A stretch of 64,000 bases of DNA from Paenibacillus piscarius. Its GTDB lineage: Bacteria; Bacillota; Bacilli; Paenibacillales; Paenibacillaceae. The stretch covers positions 62,001-126,000 of the forward strand of contig NZ_JAIEUI010000009.1 in assembly GCF_022234545.1 (NCBI RefSeq). The letters are read 5' to 3'. Below the pieces are notes generated by a model that was not told where the DNA came from, did no database searches, and saw only the letters and a list, made by a program, of their open reading frames with translations. Numbering within the stretch: the stretch's first letter is position 1; each line of letters starts with the position of its first letter. The position numbers and the translations under genes are program-made. This document shows, in pieces, positions 17,126 to 26,254 of this stretch.

Positions 17126-18951
17126 AGTCCCTCGCCAGGTCGATGTTCTCCTCCCGGTCGCTCCGGACGCAGCTCATCGTGTATATTATGGTGATCAGCC
17201 TCGCCGTGCTGGCCGGGGCTTCTTATTTTATTTTTTCGTACATGCAGCGCATGGTCAAGGATCAGAACGAACGTCTCCTCTATCAGCAGTTCCAGCAGCT
17301 CGACCACAACATCACGGGGCTGGTGAGCGAGGTGGACCGGCTGTCGCTGCTGTTCTTAAGGGACGATAGCATCCAGCGGTTCCTGTACAAAATATCCGAA
17401 AAAACTGAAATTGAATTCCTGGAATCCAAAAACGACGTCCAGCGCGTCATCGCGGATTTCATCGATAATTACAGCTACATTGATTCGGTGTATATTACGG
17501 CGGATAATCTGGGCGTCGTCGGCGGGAGCGCAACCCGGACGCTTGTCTATTCCAAGGAGGAGTGGCAGCAGAGCTTTTTCTCGTCAGAGCCCTTCCGCCG
17601 GACACTGGAAATGTACCCGAAGCTGATTATCGAAGCCGGCATTCAAAAATCGTTCTATAACCCCTATCTGACCGGACCGGACAACGGGCATCTGATCAGC
17701 CTGATGCGCGGCACGCGCGCCATCTACGATCCGACCACCAGCGCCACCCTGATCTTCAACATCGACGAGCGGTACCTGGTCTCCATCTATGCGACTGCGC
17801 TCAACAAGGCTGAAGGGGATATGTACATCGTGAACGGCAGCGGACGGATCGTCTCCTCCAGCGTGCCTGAACGGATCGGGACGAGCAGCCCCTTTGTACC
17901 GGACGAGCAGGAAGGTGTGCAATACGGCAGCTTCGACGGTCATTCGGCCGGGCGCAGCGTCCAGGTGGTGTATTACAAGCTCACGGACGGCGGCTGGTAT
18001 CTGCTGAAGGAGATTCCCTTAAGCCAATACTCCGAGCAGATTTACGGCGTGCAGCGGATGCTGGTCATTGTTTTTATACTCAGCGTGCTGGTCATCTTCA
18101 TCGTCTCCTACTTCTGGCTGCGCCGGATTATCAAGCCGCTGCATCTGCTCTCGCTTAAGATGAAGGATATGAGCCGCGGCGAGCTTGGCGTGACGCTGGA
18201 CCATATTCCGAACAACGAGCTGGGCACGGTCATCCGCCGGTTCAACGAGATGTCGCTGAGCATGGTGGAGCTGGTGGACAAGAACAACGAAATTCAGGAG
18301 AAGAAAAGAGAGCTGGAGATCGAAGCGCTGCAGTATCAGATCAATCCGCATTTTCTGTACAACACGCTGAACATGATCCGCTGGATGGCCGTTATCGTCA
18401 AGGCGGACAATATCGTCCAGACGATTGTGGCGCTGGGCAATATGCTGCGTCCCGTCTTCTCCAGCAAGGATTCTATGTGCACGCTGCGTGACGAGCTGTC
18501 TTATCTGGATAACTACATGAAAATTATCAACATGCGCTTCAACAACAGCATCGCCTTTGAGGTGGAGGTGGATGAGGCGCTGATGGATTGTCAGGTGCCC
18601 CGCTTTATTCTGCAGCCGCTCCTGGAGAACTCGATCGCTTCCGGCCGCCAGAATGAAGAGCTCGCCATCCGGATCGGGATCGGGGCCGAATTGTCCGGGG
18701 AGACGCTGCAGCTGATCGTAACGGACTCTGGAACCGGACTGGACGTAGACAAGGTACGGGAGCTGAACGATAAGCTCGCGACAGGCGAGTCGCCCAAGCC
18801 GGGCGGCGGGGGCAGCGGCATCGGCCTGAACAATGTGAACAAGCGGATTCATCTGTATTACGGCCCGGACTACGGCGTCCATTTCGTGGCGAGAGAGCAC
18901 GGGGCGGAGGTGCGGGTCAGCCTGCAGGTGAGGAGTGGCCGGGAGGACTAA
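17122..18951 (+). CDS. YesM-type sensor histidine kinase
   Basis: 609 residues, overlapping the regulator gene by 4 bp. First membrane helix at about 18-40, then a ~260-residue extracellular dCache-type sensor, a second helix MLVIVFILSVLVIFIVSYFW near 313-332, and HAMP. The His_kinase domain has the diagnostic ALQYQINPHFLYNTLNMI near 401-418, then a HATPase domain with ILQPLLENSI (N box) and GSGIGLNNVNKRI (G box). After the N box most relatives read KHG; here it is ASG, a minor deviation. It senses an extracellular or binding-protein-delivered sugar signal for the adjacent regulator. The terminator at 19043-19092 separates it from the ABC genes. Confidence 0.93.
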   Translation: MKSLARSMFSSRSLRTQLIVYIMVISLAVLAGASYFIFSYMQRMVKDQNERLLYQQFQQLDHNITGLVSEVDRLSLLFLRDDSIQRFLYKISEKTEIEFLESKNDVQRVIADFIDNYSYIDSVYITADNLGVVGGSATRTLVYSKEEWQQSFFSSEPFRRTLEMYPKLIIEAGIQKSFYNPYLTGPDNGHLISLMRGTRAIYDPTTSATLIFNIDERYLVSIYATALNKAEGDMYIVNGSGRIVSSSVPERIGTSSPFVPDEQEGVQYGSFDGHSAGRSVQVVYYKLTDGGWYLLKEIPLSQYSEQIYGVQRMLVIVFILSVLVIFIVSYFWLRRIIKPLHLLSLKMKDMSRGELGVTLDHIPNNELGTVIRRFNEMSLSMVELVDKNNEIQEKKRELEIEALQYQINPHFLYNTLNMIRWMAVIVKADNIVQTIVALGNMLRPVFSSKDSMCTLRDELSYLDNYMKIINMRFNNSIAFEVEVDEALMDCQVPRFILQPLLENSIASGRQNEELAIRIGIGAELSGETLQLIVTDSGTGLDVDKVRELNDKLATGESPKPGGGGSGIGLNNVNKRIHLYYGPDYGVHFVAREHGAEVRVSLQVRSGRED

Positions 18952-19042
18952 CAAGGCTGAATTTAGAGAACCAAAAATTTAAGTTAAAGGAAAAGTGGCG
19001 GAGGGGAATTTTGGAACTGGAGGAGCGGTTCAGTTAATATAC

Positions 19043-19092
19043 AAGCTTTCAAGCAAGCCGCTGATCCGGCGTGACGCTTGAAAGCTTTTTTG
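19043..19092 (+). terminator. Terminator between the sensor kinase and the ABC transporter genes
   Basis: Arms AAGCTTTCAAGC and GCTTGAAAGCTT, 12 bp each, followed by a T run. It splits the glycan locus into a regulatory/hydrolase block and a transport/hydrolase block. Confidence 0.88.
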
Positions 19093-19182
19093 TTCAAGGT
19101 ATTCGCGAAATCGTTCAAGCCGGGGCGGGAGCGGGCCGCTTTTTTTCAAGAGGAACGGAAGATCTTTCATTCAAGCCTCTGT

Positions 19183-19198
19183 TAGAAAGCGCTATCAT
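19183..19198 (+). promoter_or_regulatory. cre (CcpA) operator upstream of the ABC transporter genes
   Basis: TAGAAAGCGCTATCAT differs from the consensus WTGAAAGCGCTWWCAW at one position (A for T at position 2). It lies 43-58 bp upstream of the first permease start and after the terminator, where it would impose carbon catabolite repression on the second block. Confidence 0.72.
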
Positions 19199-19240
19199 GG
19201 AAATAAGCAAAGAGACAGAACAAGGAAAAGGAGAAGCGCC

Positions 19241-20188
19241 ATGGAGTACACCTACACCGCCAAGTCCAAGCCCGTCAAGGCCAAAAAGCGCGCCAGGCTA
19301 CTGCGCAAAGACGGGATTACACTGCTGCTGCTGGCCCTGCCGTTCGTGCTGTTCACCTTCGCGTTCAGTTACGTGCCGCTGTTCGGCTGGATTTACGCCT
19401 TCTTTGATTACAAGCCGGGCATTCCGCTGAGCCATTCTGCATTCCTGGGACTGGAGAACTTCCGCTCGATGCTGACCGATCCGCGGATGGGACCGGTGCT
19501 GGTGAACACGCTGGCCTTAAGCCTGCTGTCCATCGCGACCGCGCCGATTCCGATGCTGCTGGCCATCCTGATCTCGGAGGTGCGCTCCGGCTGGTTCAAG
19601 CGGCTCGTCCAGACCGTGTCGACGCTTCCCCACTATATCAGCTGGATTATCGTATTCTCGCTCGCGTTCAGTATGTTCAGCACGGAAGGGGCCGTCAACT
19701 CAATCATGACGAAGACGGGCATTGGCAGTCCGCCGGTGGACGTACTGGGCAACTACGAACGGGTGTGGACGGTGCAGACGATGCTGCTGCTCTGGAAAGG
19801 GGTCGGCTGGAGCGCAATCATCTACCTGGCCGCCATCGTCGGCATCGACAGCGAGCAGTACGATGCAGCCAAGGTGGACGGAGCCGGACGCTTCCGCTCG
19901 ATCTGGCATATCACGCTGCCGAGCATTATGCCGACCTTCATCGTGCTGCTGCTGCTGTCCGTCAGCAATCTGCTGTCCGCCGGCTTTGAGCAATACCTGA
20001 TCTTCAGCAACGTCATGATTGCCGACCGCATCGAGGTGCTGGACCTGTATGTGTACCGGCTCGGGCTCGTGACGGGGGACTACTCCTACTCAACAGCCGT
20101 AGGGATCTTCAAGACCGCCATCAGCGTGATTCTGCTCTTCACCGTCAACTTGCTGTCGAAGAAGTTCCGCGGTCAAGGCATCGTATAA
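19241..20188 (+). CDS. Sugar ABC transporter permease, LplB type
   Basis: 315 residues, six predicted membrane helices. The cytoplasmic EAA loop that contacts the ATPase reads QYDAAKVDGAGRFRSIWHIT, in the form typical of CUT1 permeases. The N-terminus (KAKKRARLLRKDG) is basic and cytoplasmic. It forms the transmembrane channel with the next gene product and takes oligosaccharides from the binding lipoprotein encoded third. No ATPase gene is in the cluster; systems of this type in Firmicutes use a shared MsmX-like ATPase. An AAGGAAAAGGAG ribosome binding site precedes the ATG, and a cre site lies 43 bp upstream. Confidence 0.93.
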   Translation: MEYTYTAKSKPVKAKKRARLLRKDGITLLLLALPFVLFTFAFSYVPLFGWIYAFFDYKPGIPLSHSAFLGLENFRSMLTDPRMGPVLVNTLALSLLSIATAPIPMLLAILISEVRSGWFKRLVQTVSTLPHYISWIIVFSLAFSMFSTEGAVNSIMTKTGIGSPPVDVLGNYERVWTVQTMLLLWKGVGWSAIIYLAAIVGIDSEQYDAAKVDGAGRFRSIWHITLPSIMPTFIVLLLLSVSNLLSAGFEQYLIFSNVMIADRIEVLDLYVYRLGLVTGDYSYSTAVGIFKTAISVILLFTVNLLSKKFRGQGIV

Positions 20189-20209
20189 CGAGGAAAGGAG
20201 CCACACTCC

Positions 20210-21130
20210 ATGAGCACCTATGAAGAAACGCAGGCCTACCGGCGGCGCAGACGGATGGACTGGAAGGATGCCGCCTTCACTGTATGCAACTATCTTTTTC
20301 TGACCCTGCTGGTCATCGTGACGATCTACCCGTTCTACTTCATCTTCATCTACTCGGTCAGCGATCCGATCGAAGCCCAGAAGGGCGTGCTCATCTGGCC
20401 TGCCGGCTTCTCGCTTGAAGCCTACAAAGCAACGGTCAGGCTCCCGGGCATCTCCGATGCGGCAATCGTGACCGTGGCCCGGACGGTGCTTGGCACACTC
20501 ATTACCGTCTTCAGCTGCTCATTCTTCGCCTATCTCATTACCAAGGATGAAATGCCGCTGCGCAAGATCATTTACCGGTTCGTGCTGATCACGATGTATT
20601 TCAACGCCGGCTTCATTCCCTGGTATCTGACGATGAAGACATACGGGCTGCAAAACAACTTTCTGCTGTACATCATTCCGAGCGCCATTTCGGGCTTTAA
20701 CATTATCCTGATCAAAACGTTCATCGAACAATTGCCGGCTTCATTGGAGGAATCAGCCAAAATCGACGGCGCTGGTTACTTCAAGGTCTACACGAGCATC
20801 ATCTTTCCGCTGTCGATGCCGATTATTGCTACCATTGCCGTATTTGCGGCGGTGGCCCAGTGGAATACTTGGTTCGATAACTTTTTTCTGGTCGAGAATC
20901 CGAAGCTGCAGACGCTGCAGCTGGTGCTGTACAACTTCCTCAACCAGTCGAGCAACCTGTCCAACATGACGACCGATCAGCTCACCCGGGGCGATCTCGT
21001 GCGGACACTGACGCCGCAGTCGATCCGGATGACGATTACGATGATCGTAACGCTTCCGATCGTGCTGGTGTATCCGATGCTGCAGCGGTATTTTGTCAAA
21101 GGAATCATGATGGGTGCGGTTAAAGGCTGA
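20210..21130 (+). CDS. Sugar ABC transporter permease, YtcP type
   Basis: 306 residues, six membrane helices. The EAA loop is SLEESAKIDGAGYFKVYTSI near 180-199. The N-terminal YRRRRRMDWKD faces the cytoplasm, and the C-terminus QRYFVKGIMMGAVKG is the usual ending of YtcP-type CUT1 permeases. It is the partner of the LplB-type permease encoded 21 bp upstream. Co-transcription with the binding-protein gene downstream (79 bp gap) is likely. Confidence 0.93.
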   Translation: MSTYEETQAYRRRRRMDWKDAAFTVCNYLFLTLLVIVTIYPFYFIFIYSVSDPIEAQKGVLIWPAGFSLEAYKATVRLPGISDAAIVTVARTVLGTLITVFSCSFFAYLITKDEMPLRKIIYRFVLITMYFNAGFIPWYLTMKTYGLQNNFLLYIIPSAISGFNIILIKTFIEQLPASLEESAKIDGAGYFKVYTSIIFPLSMPIIATIAVFAAVAQWNTWFDNFFLVENPKLQTLQLVLYNFLNQSSNLSNMTTDQLTRGDLVRTLTPQSIRMTITMIVTLPIVLVYPMLQRYFVKGIMMGAVKG

Positions 21131-21209
21131 GGCGGGCTGGAAGAATACAACAAGGGATTATCCGGCGACCGCCGATAATTATAGACCATTACACAGGAGG
21201 GTTATCCGA

Positions 21210-22985
21210 ATGAGACAAAAAAGAACGCTCCAACTGCTCCTTGCTTCGCTCATGACTGCTTCCCTGGCGCTGTCCGCCTGCTCGAACGGTAACAACAGCG
21301 GCGGGAATGCCGCAAGCCCCTCACCCGCAGGGGGAACGAACTCGGCCGGTGCAGAGGCTACTGATTCAGGGAGCGCCAAAGAGCAGGTTACCCTGCGTGT
21401 GCTGATTATGGAAACTGGCTCCAAATGGAATACCCATCAGGACAGCGTGGTCGCCAAAGCGATTGCCGACAAGCTCGGCGTCAAAATCGAATACGTGGAG
21501 GCTGACGAGAACAAGTTCAACGTTCTGCTGGCTGGCGGCGATCTGCCTGACATCGTCCGGACCGATGTGAACAAGTTCCAGAAGCAGCTGATCGAAGGCG
21601 AGCTGATCGTGCCGCTGGACGATATGCTGGCTGAGCACGGCAAGGACATCAGCGCGAATGTCGGAACTGTAGTGGAATACAGCAAAAAGAACTGGAGCAA
21701 CGGCACAGGCAAGCTGTACTTCCTGCCGCCTCAGGTTCAATCCAAGCCCGGCACCTCCATTGCCCCGATCACGATCGGCCCTACAATCCGCTGGGACTGG
21801 TATAAGGAAATCGGCGCTCCCGCCATCAACACGATGGACGATCTGCTGGATGTGGTAGAGCAAATTGTACAGAAGCACCCGCAAACCGAGGACGGTAAAA
21901 AGGTATACGGCGTCTCCATGTGGCAGGATTGGGGGCTGTGGCCTTACCTGATTCCGCCGATTATCTTCAACAAACTGAGCGGGTCCACCAGCGACCTGAC
22001 GGCAGCGCCGGTTGGCGGCAGCGAATTCATGAGCACGCTGACGGATGAATCGTCCAACTTCTGGACGGCGATGGACTTCTACAACAAGGCGAACCGCCGG
22101 GGACTGCTTGATCCCGATTCGCTGACGATGAAGAATAACGATTACATGGCTAAAGCGACAGCCGGCCAGATCGTGGTCGGACCCGCGACCTGGGCGATGG
22201 GAGACTTCAATGCCCAGCACGCTGCGGACGGCAAAGGCTATATCGTAGTGCCCGCCGGGAAGCTGGCCTGGACCGGGGCCGTGAATCCGCTGGGCTGGCA
22301 GGATAAGGCTTACTCCATCTCCAGAAGCTCCAAGAATCCCGAAAAAGCGATGGAATTCCTGAACTATATCTTCTCTTACGAAGGTGCAAGAACGATGTAT
22401 AATGGCGTTGAAGGCACGCACTGGAGCATGGTGGACGGCAAGCCGGCGCTGAGCGATGAGACGCTTGCGCTCAAGGCTGCCGGCGGGGCTCCGTATGAAG
22501 CGACAGGCCTGTCGCTCGACCGCAACATTATCGGGCTCGGCGGCGATATGATCAACCCGAACGATCAGATGCCGGTGGATCTGTTCACCTCGGAGGAAGC
22601 GCTGGCGAAGGCGGCTACTCCGCTGGAGAAGGATTTCGCCCAGCACTTCGGTGCTTCCTATTCGGGCGAGGTGTTCAAGAAGCTGATCGACGAAGGCAAG
22701 CTGGATACGTTCACCACCTGGATGAACGGAATGTCCGATGAGGAGATCATCAAGCGCAACACGGTTCCGGGCGTAACACTGACCGATGCGCTGAAGAAGC
22801 AGGAGGCCGAGCTGAAGGAGCTCGCCGCCCGCGAAGCCGCCAAGATCATTCTGAGCAAGGATGACAAGACGTTCGAAGCCAATAAGCAGGCGGCACTGAA
22901 GGCGTTCCAGAAAGGCGGAGCCGACGAGTTCACCGCATGGTATAACGGGGAGGTCAAGAAGCTCAGAACGGAACACGGCCTGTAA
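21210..22985 (+). CDS. Extracellular sugar-binding lipoprotein (LplA/YtcQ type)
   Basis: 591 residues from the ATG at 21210 (CAGGAGGGTT ribosome binding site). Lipoprotein signal with lipobox LSAC; the acylated Cys is about residue 22, followed by a Gly/Asn/Ser-rich linker. The mature protein is a large class-I-type solute-binding protein: VLIMETGSKWNTHQDSVVAKA, then LLAGGDLPDIVRT near 108, and PTIRWDWYKEIGAPAINTMDD near 190, a hallmark of the LplA/YtcQ family. It captures oligosaccharides at the outer face of the membrane for the two permeases upstream. Ligand specificity is not evident; its neighbours point to a rhamnose/apiose/fucose- or arabinofuranose-containing glycan. Confidence 0.92.
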   Translation: MRQKRTLQLLLASLMTASLALSACSNGNNSGGNAASPSPAGGTNSAGAEATDSGSAKEQVTLRVLIMETGSKWNTHQDSVVAKAIADKLGVKIEYVEADENKFNVLLAGGDLPDIVRTDVNKFQKQLIEGELIVPLDDMLAEHGKDISANVGTVVEYSKKNWSNGTGKLYFLPPQVQSKPGTSIAPITIGPTIRWDWYKEIGAPAINTMDDLLDVVEQIVQKHPQTEDGKKVYGVSMWQDWGLWPYLIPPIIFNKLSGSTSDLTAAPVGGSEFMSTLTDESSNFWTAMDFYNKANRRGLLDPDSLTMKNNDYMAKATAGQIVVGPATWAMGDFNAQHAADGKGYIVVPAGKLAWTGAVNPLGWQDKAYSISRSSKNPEKAMEFLNYIFSYEGARTMYNGVEGTHWSMVDGKPALSDETLALKAAGGAPYEATGLSLDRNIIGLGGDMINPNDQMPVDLFTSEEALAKAATPLEKDFAQHFGASYSGEVFKKLIDEGKLDTFTTWMNGMSDEEIIKRNTVPGVTLTDALKKQEAELKELAAREAAKIILSKDDKTFEANKQAALKAFQKGGADEFTAWYNGEVKKLRTEHGL

Positions 22986-23118
22986 ACCGGGCAGTACAAC
23001 AAAGCTGTACAGCAGCGGAAGTCTGCACTGTCTACAGGACGATAGCGGTACAAGCGGAGCTAAAGCCGGCAGGCTTTAGCTCTCCTGTTACCGCTTAACC
23101 TGAGAGGAGTTGGTTAAC

Positions 23119-26100
23119 ATGATGCCGCATCAAGAACATCCGGCTACGGAGTGGAATGCGTCCTGGATTTGGGGCGGGCCGGAGGATTGGCCGCGCAACG
23201 AGTGGCGTTGCTTCCGGCGGGAGTTCGATCTGACCGCCTGGCGAGGCGGGAGTGCAGAGCTGTCCATTACGGCGGATGCCCGGTATGTGCTGTATGTTAA
23301 CGGCGTGATATGCGGCCGGGGACCGGCGCGCTCCTGGCCGGAGCAGCTCAGCTATCACGTGCATGAGGTCGGCCATCTGCTGCATAGCGGCAGGAATACC
23401 ATTGCCGTGCTCGTGATCAGCTTCGGAATTGCTACCTTTGCCTATGTTCCGGGCCGGGGCGGCTTGCTGGCGCAGCTGGATAGGATTGAGACTGCTCCGG
23501 ACACGGCCGCAGCGTCCGGTGGCGGGGGCGAAGTGCGGCGCTTCGTGCTCGGGACGGACGCCTCCTGGCTGACGGCGGATCACGGCGGTTATGAACGCCG
23601 GGCGCCGCGGATGTCCTGCCAGCTCGGATTCGCCGAGCGGGTGGACGGACGGCGCTGGCGGCCGGACTGGGCCAGCACTCTTATGGAGACGGAGCTTGAC
23701 GCTGCCGGAGGTCCATGGGAACCGGCGCGCGTGATCGCCGGTCCGGGGGAAGGGCCGTGGACGGCGCTCGTGCCGTCCGGGATTCCTGAGCTGACGGAGC
23801 AGGAGGTCTGGCCGGTGCGGGTGGAATCGCTGAAGGCCGTCAGGCCTGCCGCCTGGACGGCCTTCCTCGATGTCCGGCAGGCGATGGAGCCCGGTGCGGC
23901 ACTGCATGCCAATCCGGTATCGTTCGCCGGCTATGCCGCCTTTACGATTCGCGCCGCGAGCGAATGCGAAGCCGTGATCGGCTTCGCTAACGGCTTCGGG
24001 CCGCTGCGGGGCTTGAACGTAAACGGCCGTTATTACCCCGTCCTAGAGATGGAGGGGGAGCAGCCCGGGCGGTATCAGCGGGTGCTTCTCCATCAGGGGG
24101 ATAACTTCGCGGCGATTGAGATGACCGGCGCGGATCATGGCGGGGGATTACATTTCGGAATTGATTGCCGGCAGCCCTTCGAGGTGGTCTCACCGCTGAG
24201 CGGTCATGCGGAGCCGTCGCCCTTCCTGCTGGCCGGCCCGTTCGGCCTGCGCGTCCATATCGATCACCTGGCCGACCCCCATCCGCTGCAGGAATACCGC
24301 GGGTTTGGAGGGGACAGGGATTGGGACACCGCAGCTTGTCCGGAGCTTGGTATCCACGAAGACTTCCGGCTCTTGCAGGATGCATCCGGACTGGAGGCTT
24401 ACACGGATTATATCCGGCCGTTTGAGCCGTCTCTTACCTCGGACTGCTCCGTGTTTACTGCCTGCGTCTGGACAAGTGAAGAGGTTCCCCGGCCTGTACC
24501 CGCGCAAATGCACAATGTGTGTAACGCCAATCCGGTGCCTGCGGTAATAGGGCAGGCGCGGGCCGTAAATCCAGAGCAGGAGGCTGTCCTCCCGCCTGAT
24601 ACCGAGCTGATCCTCGACTTCGGCCGGGAATGGTCCGGTTACCTGACCTTTGAAGTAGAGGCACCGGCAGGTACCATCATCGATTGTTACGGCTTCGAGT
24701 ATTACAGCAAAGGATGGCGTCAGGACACTTACGGACTGGATAATACGCTCCGCTATATTTGCCGTGAGGGGCGGCAGAGCTATACATCGCCCGTGCGGCG
24801 CGGGCTCCGTTATGTGATGTTAACGGTGCGCGGGGCGGACCGGCCGGTGAAGCTCTACAGCTGCCGGATTCTCCAGAGCAACTACCCGGCGGCGGACATC
24901 GGCCGCTTCCACTGCTCCGACGCCCTGCTGAATGATATATGGGAAATCAGCCGCCATACCACCCGGGTATGCATGGAGGATACGTTCGTGGATTGTCCTG
25001 CCTATGAGCAGGTATTCTGGGTCGGAGACAGCCGGAATGAGGCGCTGGTGAGCTATTATCTCTTCGATGCGGCCGATCTGGTCAAAAGATGTCTGGATCT
25101 CGTTCCCGGCTCTGCGCAGCAGACCGGCGGGCTGTATGCCGATCAGGTTCCGAGCGGCTGGAGCAGCGTAATCCCGAACTGGACCTTCTTCTGGGTCACG
25201 GCCTGTCTCGAATATGCCCGGCATACCGGGGACACCCGGTTCGCCACAGATATGTGGCCCAAGGTCAGGCTGACGCTGGACCGCTACCTGGAACATATCG
25301 ACAGCAGAGGGCTACTCCGTATTAAAGCCTGGAATCTGCTGGACTGGGCACCGATCGAGCAGCCGAACGACGGCGTCGTCACCCATCAGAATGCAGTGCT
25401 TGTCCGCACGCTGCGCGATGCGGCGGAGCTTGCGGCGATGGGCGGCGCAGCCGGGGAGAGCGGACATTACCGGCAAGCCTCGGCAGAGTTGAAGGAGGCG
25501 GTCAACCGGCATCTGTGGTCGGAGGAACGGCAGGCATATGTGGACTGCATTTATCCGGACGGAACGCCGTCCGTGTCGTTCAGTATGCAGACTCAGGTCA
25601 TGGCGCTGCTCTGCGGGGTGGCCGAAGGTGAGCGGAAGGAACAGCTGGTCCGGTATTTGTCCGGTCCGCCGGCTGATTTTGTGGGGATCGGAAGTCCGTT
25701 TATGGCCTTTTTCTACTATGAGACGCTGGCTCAGGCCGGCAATGTGCAGCTGATGCTGGACGATATGCGCGAGGTCTACGGGCAGATGATCGAGCATGAG
25801 GCGACGGCCTGCTGGGAGATGTACCCGAATTTCAAGGAGAACCGGGCGAATTCGCAGCTGCTCACCCGCAGCCATTGCCATGCCTGGTCGGCGGCTCCGG
25901 GTTATTTCCTGGGAGCCTGGATACTGGGCATCCGCCCGGCAGCACCTGGCTGGAGCCGGGTGCTGATCTCACCTCAGCCGGGAGATCTCCGTTGGGCGAA
26001 GGGTGCGGTTCCGCTGCCCGGCGGCGGCCGGATTGATGTAGAGTGGAGCATCGCGGAGGAGGACGGAGCCTCCGTCTTCCGGCTGGAGGTGACCGCTCCG

Positions 26101-26169
26101 CATGACACCGGGCTCGACATTCAGCCCCCGGACGGCTTCAAGCCGCAGGTCTCGGTAACCGTGCTATAG
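23119..26169 (+). CDS. GH78-like alpha-L-rhamnosidase-family protein
   Basis: 1016 residues from the ATG at 23119 (GAGAGGAG nine bases before); an upstream TTG abuts the ribosome binding site and is less likely. N-terminal beta domains begin WNASWIWGG and include ARYVLYVNGVICGRGPARSW, the carbohydrate-binding jelly-roll common to GH78. A further beta domain contains LILDFGREWSGYLTFEV, then the (alpha/alpha)6 barrel. The family's acid motif appears as FVDCPAYEQVFWVGDSR near 640, and the late Glu in TACWEMYPNF near 900 fits the catalytic base region. No secretion signal. Divergent from classical GH78 (the acid motif usually reads DCPQRDER), so substrate could differ from rhamnosides. Confidence 0.78.
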   Translation: MMPHQEHPATEWNASWIWGGPEDWPRNEWRCFRREFDLTAWRGGSAELSITADARYVLYVNGVICGRGPARSWPEQLSYHVHEVGHLLHSGRNTIAVLVISFGIATFAYVPGRGGLLAQLDRIETAPDTAAASGGGGEVRRFVLGTDASWLTADHGGYERRAPRMSCQLGFAERVDGRRWRPDWASTLMETELDAAGGPWEPARVIAGPGEGPWTALVPSGIPELTEQEVWPVRVESLKAVRPAAWTAFLDVRQAMEPGAALHANPVSFAGYAAFTIRAASECEAVIGFANGFGPLRGLNVNGRYYPVLEMEGEQPGRYQRVLLHQGDNFAAIEMTGADHGGGLHFGIDCRQPFEVVSPLSGHAEPSPFLLAGPFGLRVHIDHLADPHPLQEYRGFGGDRDWDTAACPELGIHEDFRLLQDASGLEAYTDYIRPFEPSLTSDCSVFTACVWTSEEVPRPVPAQMHNVCNANPVPAVIGQARAVNPEQEAVLPPDTELILDFGREWSGYLTFEVEAPAGTIIDCYGFEYYSKGWRQDTYGLDNTLRYICREGRQSYTSPVRRGLRYVMLTVRGADRPVKLYSCRILQSNYPAADIGRFHCSDALLNDIWEISRHTTRVCMEDTFVDCPAYEQVFWVGDSRNEALVSYYLFDAADLVKRCLDLVPGSAQQTGGLYADQVPSGWSSVIPNWTFFWVTACLEYARHTGDTRFATDMWPKVRLTLDRYLEHIDSRGLLRIKAWNLLDWAPIEQPNDGVVTHQNAVLVRTLRDAAELAAMGGAAGESGHYRQASAELKEAVNRHLWSEERQAYVDCIYPDGTPSVSFSMQTQVMALLCGVAEGERKEQLVRYLSGPPADFVGIGSPFMAFFYYETLAQAGNVQLMLDDMREVYGQMIEHEATACWEMYPNFKENRANSQLLTRSHCHAWSAAPGYFLGAWILGIRPAAPGWSRVLISPQPGDLRWAKGAVPLPGGGRIDVEWSIAEEDGASVFRLEVTAPHDTGLDIQPPDGFKPQVSVTVL

Positions 26170-26254
26170 ACCGGATTGTATCACGAAGCCGCCGCCAGTG
26201 CGTTTCAACCGGTACATTTCAATCAAGACATAACGTTACGAAAAGAGGACGATT

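Noticed and set aside
21366..22976. 536-residue minus-strand open frame
   Set aside because: Antisense of the sugar-binding lipoprotein gene, which has a clear lipobox and family motifs.
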